The notes under the pieces are model-generated. The model was not told the origin of the DNA. It did not search any database and saw only the letters and a list, made by a program, of their open reading frames with translations. Shown piece by piece: positions 17,134 to 21,981 of a stretch of DNA of 21,981 nt. How positions within the stretch are numbered: position 1 is the stretch's first letter; every line of letters starts with the position of its first letter. The stretch is from a virus, in IMG/VR virus record IMGVR_UViG_3300032287_001168, positions 1-21,981 of that record; one strand, 5' to 3'. A program made the translations under genes and the position numbers.

Positions 17134-20100
17134 TTATCTAATTTGTAACTCGGCTGGTGTCAATGCTGCTATTACTACAATGTCATTTGCAGTAGCAGCG
17201 TTAACAAATATTTCGTAAGGTGAGCACTTAATTTCATACAAATCACCGAACGCCATATTGGGATCGTTTGGTACTAATACAGCAGAACTAATTAATTCCC
17301 CTACTTGATTATGCAGATATGCACTTAGCTCTGAGAAGTAGAAGGTATCTCCAAAGTTCCAATTATTAATAGCAAAATAGTCGTTCATAGATGCTAACAC
17401 CGAACTGCGAATTTCGCTATCACTTGCGTTGGTATTGGATGTTTTAATGACTTTAATAGTCGCTCTCAAATTTGCAGATGCTTTGGGCCCAAACAAAGGC
17501 TTAAAGACTACGCTGTTTAGAACAACGCTATCACTTAGCATTTTGTAATTTTTCAATTGACCGTATTCATCATTTAATTCATTGATTGTTGGTTTGGGCG
17601 GAATAGGTACAGTATTTGTTGTATCTTGAATATAGTTTGTGTACTGTGTGTAATATGATTGAGTTACTACGTACAAATCGATAATGTTAGTTGTGGCAGG
17701 ATCGATACGAGTAGTATTATTACTATTGTGTCTATACTGAAACTGTAATCCTTGACGCCCGGGTTTTATAGAGTATTGGGGTTGCTCTACTAAAATGTAA
17801 TAAGGAGTAGTTACCGTGCTGTCCTGTACTGTTTTCCAAAAAGTATTTTCACCATATGCATAGAATAACTGTCCTAACGGGTACTCGTATTTTACAACTT
17901 CTATTTGAGTCTTAGTTTGGTATTGAACTACTTCGTTAGTAGGAACAATCTGATATCTAGACAGGTTAATAGCATCTTCGACTAGTTCAAAGAATACATA
18001 TATACCTGTATTGGCTCCACCATTAACATAACCGGTGATTGTGTAGAAGAAGTCAGGATTTAATATTAATCCTCTGTTATTGATATCGTTGCTAGCTACT
18101 TCAACTTCAAAATCATTTATATAACCATCACTCTCTACTGTCTGCCCTACTATATTAACCTGAACATCTTTGGATAGAGGGTAGTTAGATGTAGGTTGAG
18201 TATTCGTTGACAGCATTTTAATAAAGTCTTGTAGTATCTTTCCTGAGAAAGGATCATACACTAATTTGTCGCGCTCAAAGCTAAATCTAGTATCAGATAC
18301 ACTTCCAAAATAGTATCTTAGTGAACGGTATGTTACTAGATATCTATTACCTGGTTCACTTATAAATTGCACAAACCAGTTCGTAGAATCATTTTGTTTA
18401 ATGCTCCATCTATCTTGTCCGATAGATAATGAATTATCAAAAATTAGTGAAAAGTTCTGCTGCAACTCCATACGAATGATACATTCTTGTACTATTTCAT
18501 TTGATAATGAATTATCGAATGCCGGAAGTACTGTTGTTATTGTACATCCATTAGGAACATAACCATTCAATGTTACCGGGCCAGTACCGTTAACGAACGA
18601 ACCCTGACCGTTGTTGTAACCATCTCCTATTACTCCTAGTGCAGTAGTCCATATATATGTTTGATCGCTAGGCCCTGGAATTCCTGATACTAATCTATTA
18701 TTAGAATCAAAATAATATCCTGACGGTGGGACAAATTTTACCAATGCGCCAGGTGTTATATACTTGACATTATTTGTCGAGTATGTGCCAATTGGAATTG
18801 GAGTTTCGCTACCATCAGTTATATTGTAAAAGTAACCAGTGTTAGAATTAGCGTCTACTGTACTATTTTTCCAGTAGACAGTACCGTCACCGGACGCTAC
18901 ATTGATAGTATATTGAGGATAATTTTGAGTATAGTATTGGCTAACGCGATTAGAGGACAACACTGACCCCAACGTGTCTGTCAAGAAGGTAATTATATTA
19001 CCAACTGTATTGATAGTAAGAGACAAGTAACCATTCTCATCATCTTGCCATAATGCACCATCATTAGCAAAGCTGTTTAGACTAGAGTATTTCCCTGTAG
19101 GGTCTAACAAGTCTAAATTCTTAGAAACACCAACTGAACTGCGATTTATCGCTTTAGATTTAATAATAGAACTGTATAAGGTATATGGAAAATTATTATA
19201 ATCTTCACCATTAACCATACGGTTTTGAGTATAATATCTAGTAGGAGCACGTTGTTTAATTTGTGCTATAGGCTCACGCGCCTGTGCATTAGATACCGGC
19301 AGTTGTAATGAAAGACCCAAAGTTAATATCTCTGTCTTTCCCAATCTATTCAGATAGTTAAAGGATACAGTTATACCTTGCATTTCTAATGGATCAATCG
19401 TGTAAGTCAATGCATTACCAAAACGTACATATGCTCTATATGTACCTACAGGGATTTCGCTAAAAACGCCGTCACCAAACACGTAACTTACTTGATCGTT
19501 AAATCGTGATCCCACAGAAAATATTTTTCTATTACTAGTTTCGGTCTGAAGATACGCATCTGCATATATATTTTCTACTTTGTTCCACAATAATCTAGTA
19601 CCGTTGTTGGTATTTAATTGATACAACCAAGTGTCTGTGTTATTGACCCCTTGAATATCGATATTAACTACTTGATTAGCAATCTGTTGTTCTAACGTAA
19701 AATCATAATTTTGTAGGCTACCTTGTTTAAAGTAAAAGAAGTAACCGGTGTTAGGACTACCGTAACCTAACTTATCATTACGATATAGCATGTTAAATAG
19801 CCCAGAAGGAGCAGGAGGTATTTCATACATGTAGTCAGCATCTACACTAGTAACACTGCATAGCTCAAAACCCATTGTAATACCATCAACGGTTGATGTA
19901 AATGGTACAATAGGTAATGCTGTGTTTGGAATTCTTAATGTGTACTCACTAGTAACTATTCCTAATAAATCTGCCACATTAGCAGGTCTACCTATTCTTT
20001 GCGTATCTACTAATGCAGCATTGATGATAGTATTAAATTGTTCTAACCAGCTTGGGTTCGCGGGATCGTTCCAAAGAATAGGTAGATTGCTTAGATTAGT

Positions 20101-20502
20101 ACCGTTCAAATCAGTCAAACTTTGTGTCGTTTGTATGTTAACAACTTTTAAATATCCCTGTGCCGCTAAATTGCGTTTTGGTGTGTAGCTAACCAAATTA
20201 GCAAGTTTAATTACGCTGTCACGGCGCTCTGCCGTATCAATGAAATTTTCTCTAGTATTAAGGTCATTACGAAAAGCAAGACCTTGCCCCATGAACGCGA
20301 TAACATCTAATAGAGCAATGAATTCTGAACTTTCAATGTAGTCATTGAATGTTTCAGGGTAATATACGCGCAAATAGTCTATGAAACTTTTACGTAAAGT
20401 CTCATAGTCATAGCTTCTAAAATCAGCCTCACGGAAGGTTTGGTAGATTGCTTTCCAATCATTTACTCCAAACAGTGCGGATTGTCGTGAACTTGTAGCC
20501 AT
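17134..20502 (-). CDS. 6: Baseplate wedge subunit gp6 (T4 gp6-like, baseplate J-type), enlarged
   Basis: At 1,122 residues this is a long form of the T4 gp6 family (T4 gp6 is about 660). gp6 dimers form the continuous inner ring of the baseplate that links the wedges and rearranges on contraction. The N-terminus is a clear family signature: SALFGVNDWKAIYQTFREAD, then SYDYETLRKSFIDYLR, FNDYIESSEFIALLDVIAF and NTRENFIDTAERRDSVIKLA, within the first ~100 residues. Around residues 415-450 the segment TRYYTQNRMVNGEDYNNFPY resembles the baseplate-J pattern. The C-terminal ~80 residues (SELSAYLHNQVGELISSAVL, MAFGDLYEIKCSPYEIFVNA) are the other typical block. The middle (about 460-800) is Gly/Asn/Tyr/Thr-rich and probably holds the extra domain or domains relative to T4. 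ATG 20502 is supported by an upstream in-frame TAA (20517-20515). The giant gene begins 10 bp after the stop. Confidence 0.95.
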   Translation of the reverse strand: MATSSRQSALFGVNDWKAIYQTFREADFRSYDYETLRKSFIDYLRVYYPETFNDYIESSEFIALLDVIAFMGQGLAFRNDLNTRENFIDTAERRDSVIKLANLVSYTPKRNLAAQGYLKVVNIQTTQSLTDLNGTNLSNLPILWNDPANPSWLEQFNTIINAALVDTQRIGRPANVADLLGIVTSEYTLRIPNTALPIVPFTSTVDGITMGFELCSVTSVDADYMYEIPPAPSGLFNMLYRNDKLGYGSPNTGYFFYFKQGSLQNYDFTLEQQIANQVVNIDIQGVNNTDTWLYQLNTNNGTRLLWNKVENIYADAYLQTETSNRKIFSVGSRFNDQVSYVFGDGVFSEIPVGTYRAYVRFGNALTYTIDPLEMQGITVSFNYLNRLGKTEILTLGLSLQLPVSNAQAREPIAQIKQRAPTRYYTQNRMVNGEDYNNFPYTLYSSIIKSKAINRSSVGVSKNLDLLDPTGKYSSLNSFANDGALWQDDENGYLSLTINTVGNIITFLTDTLGSVLSSNRVSQYYTQNYPQYTINVASGDGTVYWKNSTVDANSNTGYFYNITDGSETPIPIGTYSTNNVKYITPGALVKFVPPSGYYFDSNNRLVSGIPGPSDQTYIWTTALGVIGDGYNNGQGSFVNGTGPVTLNGYVPNGCTITTVLPAFDNSLSNEIVQECIIRMELQQNFSLIFDNSLSIGQDRWSIKQNDSTNWFVQFISEPGNRYLVTYRSLRYYFGSVSDTRFSFERDKLVYDPFSGKILQDFIKMLSTNTQPTSNYPLSKDVQVNIVGQTVESDGYINDFEVEVASNDINNRGLILNPDFFYTITGYVNGGANTGIYVFFELVEDAINLSRYQIVPTNEVVQYQTKTQIEVVKYEYPLGQLFYAYGENTFWKTVQDSTVTTPYYILVEQPQYSIKPGRQGLQFQYRHNSNNTTRIDPATTNIIDLYVVTQSYYTQYTNYIQDTTNTVPIPPKPTINELNDEYGQLKNYKMLSDSVVLNSVVFKPLFGPKASANLRATIKVIKTSNTNASDSEIRSSVLASMNDYFAINNWNFGDTFYFSELSAYLHNQVGELISSAVLVPNDPNMAFGDLYEIKCSPYEIFVNAATANDIVVIAALTPAELQIR

Positions 20503-20508
20503 AAGTAT

Positions 20509-20516
20509 TCTCTTTT
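20509..20516 (-). promoter_or_regulatory. Purine-rich ribosome-binding-like site for gp6
   Basis: The minus strand reads AAAAGAGA six bases upstream of the gp6 ATG at 20502. This is a weak Shine-Dalgarno-like stretch (AAGAG core) at normal spacing. It is the clearest such site in the window: gp25 and the giant gene have no obvious one. Confidence 0.4.
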
Positions 20517-20527
20517 AAGTATTTATC
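20517..20527 (-). promoter_or_regulatory. T4-type late promoter-like element upstream of gp6
   Basis: Read on the minus strand this is GATAAATACTT. It matches the T4 late promoter consensus TATAAATACTATT in seven of the eight core positions plus the following C and T. In T4, late promoters are read by RNA polymerase carrying gp55 and gp33 with the sliding clamp. Initiation about six bases past the core would fall near 20514, giving a leader of roughly a dozen bases before the gp6 ATG. The box lies in the longest intergenic gap of the window (51 bp), where a promoter would be expected. It could drive gp6 and the giant gene downstream. Such AT-rich boxes also occur by chance, so the call rests on motif plus position. 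Confidence 0.55.
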
Positions 20528-20530
20528 ATA

Positions 20531-20553
20531 CCTAAAAAGTGCGGTTTTTTAGG
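20531..20553 (-). other. Perfect 8-bp inverted repeat directly after the gp25 stop codon
   Basis: The arms are 20531-20538 (cctaaaaa) and 20546-20553 (tttttagg), with a 7-base loop, and the element abuts the gp25 TAG. On the minus-strand transcript it can form a mostly A-U hairpin between gp25 and gp6. It is not a classical intrinsic terminator, because no GC-rich stem or trailing U-run follows; the U-tract lies inside the 3' arm. It may be a weak terminator, an mRNA-end stabiliser, or a boundary in front of the late-promoter-like box that starts three bases downstream of it. Confidence 0.5.
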
Positions 20554-21003
20554 CTACTGAAGGCTAGCACTGTTTGTGCCAGAACTTAGAAACACACTTA
20601 TCAATTGTGCTTGGTTAAAAGGAGCTACTGCTATTTCTAGTTCGATAAGAATACCATTTTCTTGAGGGAACGCTTTAACAGAATTCATGATAAGTCTAGG
20701 ATCTAAACTAGCTACTCTTTTTACTTCAGTTTCTAATTGATATTGAACATCAGGTGTATTGGGTTCAAACACGAAGTTCCACAAGGTAGTGCCATAAGCG
20801 GGATTTCCTACTTTTTGACCTTGCTGAATGTTAAGTGCGTTTACAAAGTCTTGCAGAACTAAATTAGTATCTACTAATCTGAACTTCTTTCCAGTGTTAA
20901 TGCCTTTACGTATCGAACCCACGCCACCATCGTTACCTGTTTCGGCATTTGTAGTTTTTGGCTTGTTAGCCCCTATTGTACTGAATCCTATATATTGTGG
21001 CAT
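20554..21003 (-). CDS. 25: Baseplate wedge subunit gp25 (T4 gp25-like family)
   Basis: This 149-residue protein matches the gp25 baseplate wedge family; T4 gp25 is about 132 residues, and the excess is a polar N-terminal extension (about residues 1-30). In T4, gp25 joins gp6 and gp53 in the wedge core and helps control sheath assembly and contraction. The seen signature is the family core from about residue 31: IRKGINTGKKF, then a DTNLVLQDFVNAL helix, the PAYGTTLWNFVFEPNT segment (residues 68-83) carrying the conserved 'EP' at 80-81, then VKRVASLDPRL and the strand-rich C-terminus ending SVFLSSG. The family was once described as lysozyme-like, but I see no catalytic site and infer a purely structural role. 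ATG 21003 is supported by an in-frame TAG just upstream (21009-21007). No strong Shine-Dalgarno sequence precedes it. gp6 follows, as expected for wedge partners. Confidence 0.95.
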   Translation of the reverse strand: MPQYIGFSTIGANKPKTTNAETGNDGGVGSIRKGINTGKKFRLVDTNLVLQDFVNALNIQQGQKVGNPAYGTTLWNFVFEPNTPDVQYQLETEVKRVASLDPRLIMNSVKAFPQENGILIELEIAVAPFNQAQLISVFLSSGTNSASLQ

Positions 21004-21016
21004 AGTCTATTATTTA

Positions 21017-21981
21017 TTAAGCGGAACCAATTATATTATCAATAGAAACTAATTTAGATTCTAATTGATCAACCAATGCTATCCATTGCTGTCTAGCAGC
21101 CTCTAATTGCGGGTCACCCCGGGGTAATGTATTTTCTAAGTTGAAATAGTTCTCCTCTGCATTGTCTATCTGATCAGAAAGGTTAGATATCTCACTAAGC
21201 ATTCCATCTACTTGATTATTTTGTTGTAATATGGACTGTAACTGCTCTGCCGCAGATTCTACTACTTCTCCGAAATCTGGAGCAGGAATTCTAGGATCAC
21301 CTAGCAATGATGTAACCTGTGATTGAACTTCACCTAGTGCATTAGTATTAATGCCTATACTAGGCATTTTAATTGCAGATGCTCCGCCAAACCCTATAGC
21401 TCCCATTGCAGCGTTTAATTCGGCTGATGCCCCAGGTGGCAATCCACTAAGCGCAAATGAGGTTAAGCTCTGACCGGTAGTCTGTAACTTACTAAAACTA
21501 TTTGATAAAGAAGTTCCACTCAAGCCTGCCAAAGTACTTAATCCCGCAGCACCAGCTACGCTCTTAGGGAATGCAATATTATTCAATGCTGAGGTTACTG
21601 CATTTGTTACCATTCCGCTTAAGTAAGGATTTCTAGGTATCCCTAAATTACCTAATGATTTGTTTACTAATGATCCTACGCTCAGTGGACCTCCCGGTAA
21701 AGAGAACATTCCACTAGCTTTAGATGAGTTACTTGTAACACTTACTATTCTATTTGCTCCACCTATTAAACTATTAATAGACCCAAACAATTGACCTATA
21801 TTTTTGCTAGTCATCAACGTGTCAGTAGCTCTCAGTATTTGACTGGTGCCACTTAGCGCAGTGTTTATTTTACTAGTAGTTTTAGCTAGATTCTTGTTGC
21901 CAAAAATTCTACCTAAGCCACCAACTGCACCTAACACCCCGCCGATGCCGCTTATTGTCTGCAATGTATTTCTACTATTAC
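21017..21981 (-). CDS. Unidentified Gly/Ser/Ala-rich phage protein with predicted C-terminal coiled coil, 5' end outside window
   Basis: I do not recognise this gene. The frame ends at TAA (21019-21017) and stays open to the right edge, giving 321 codons plus two bases. A TTG at 21964-21962 could start it, but five more sense codons (NSRNT) precede it and no clear ribosome site is visible there, so the true start is probably upstream of the window. The first ~190 visible residues are rich in Gly, Ser, Ala and Leu, with GG and SLxxG-like patterns (for example GGVLGAVGGLGRIFG), suggesting amphipathic or membrane-active helices or loosely repetitive packing. The last ~65 residues are acidic and Gln/Leu/Ile-rich with a heptad-like spacing (MLSEISNLSDQIDNAEENY), suggesting a coiled coil. 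It ends 13 bp before gp25, so it probably belongs to the same baseplate or tail operon. A hub, spike-associated or tape-measure-related protein would fit the context, but no motif decides between them. Confidence 0.8.
   Translation of the reverse strand, partial: NSRNTLQTISGIGGVLGAVGGLGRIFGNKNLAKTTSKINTALSGTSQILRATDTLMTSKNIGQLFGSINSLIGGANRIVSVTSNSSKASGMFSLPGGPLSVGSLVNKSLGNLGIPRNPYLSGMVTNAVTSALNNIAFPKSVAGAAGLSTLAGLSGTSLSNSFSKLQTTGQSLTSFALSGLPPGASAELNAAMGAIGFGGASAIKMPSIGINTNALGEVQSQVTSLLGDPRIPAPDFGEVVESAAEQLQSILQQNNQVDGMLSEISNLSDQIDNAEENYFNLENTLPRGDPQLEAARQQWIALVDQLESKLVSIDNIIGSA

Noticed and set aside
19922-20188. Open frame of 88 codons on the plus strand
   Set aside because: It is antisense to the strongly conserved N-terminal part of gp6, and its hydrophobic translation looks like a complement artefact.
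21011-21018. AATAAATA on the minus strand just before gp25, resembling a late promoter core
   Set aside because: Initiation would leave a leader of only one or two bases before the gp25 ATG, and the box overlaps the upstream stop codon. It is probably chance AT-rich sequence, though a leaderless transcript cannot be excluded.
20828-21052. Open frame of 74 codons on the plus strand overlapping gp25
   Set aside because: It is antisense to gp25, which is unambiguous, and spans the gene junction without its own ribosome site.
21962-21964. TTG as the true start of the protein upstream of gp25
   Set aside because: The frame is open beyond it to the window edge and no ribosome site is visible, so an upstream start outside the window is more likely.

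Overview
The window appears to come from the baseplate and tail region of a T4-like contractile-tailed phage (myovirus), probably an environmental aquatic one. The evidence is two recognisable T4-type baseplate wedge proteins, gp25 and gp6, lying next to each other on the minus strand. A T4-type late-promoter-like element precedes gp6, the DNA is AT-rich by eye, and coding is dense and all on one strand. Host and phage genus cannot be read from this sequence.

Transcription reads from high to low coordinates. It starts with the 3' part of an unidentified Gly/Ser/Ala-rich protein that enters from the right edge (21981-21017). Next come gp25 (21003-20554), a 51-bp gap holding a perfect 8-bp inverted repeat and a late-promoter-like box, and gp6 (20502-17134). 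After a 10-bp gap a single giant gene begins at 17123 and is still open at base 1. No tRNA, rRNA, CRISPR array, insertion sequence or integrase is visible, and no stretch over 300 bases lacks a gene.

The giant gene is the main content: at least 5,707 codons without a stop, about 78% of the window, with the C-terminus outside it. It reads as a mosaic of exposed, mostly beta-type modules. In order there are: an N-terminal region; a degenerate module of a type I associate with marine phage and bacterial proteins; copies of a recurring ~80-residue module; a long Trp/Tyr/Asn-rich stretch without recognised domains; a seven-motif FG-GAP (integrin-like) propeller; an 'RGxNGT' module and 'GxGY' motifs; a dense cluster of the recurring module; a sialidase-type Asp-box propeller; and more copies of the recurring module running off the edge. 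Both propellers are interrupted by a copy of that module.

gp25 and gp6 are wedge parts in T4, so the giant protein, which follows immediately, is most likely a baseplate-attached virion protein. It could act as an elongated peripheral wedge part, a fibre or a host adhesin. That role is inference from position and domain types, not a demonstrated function.
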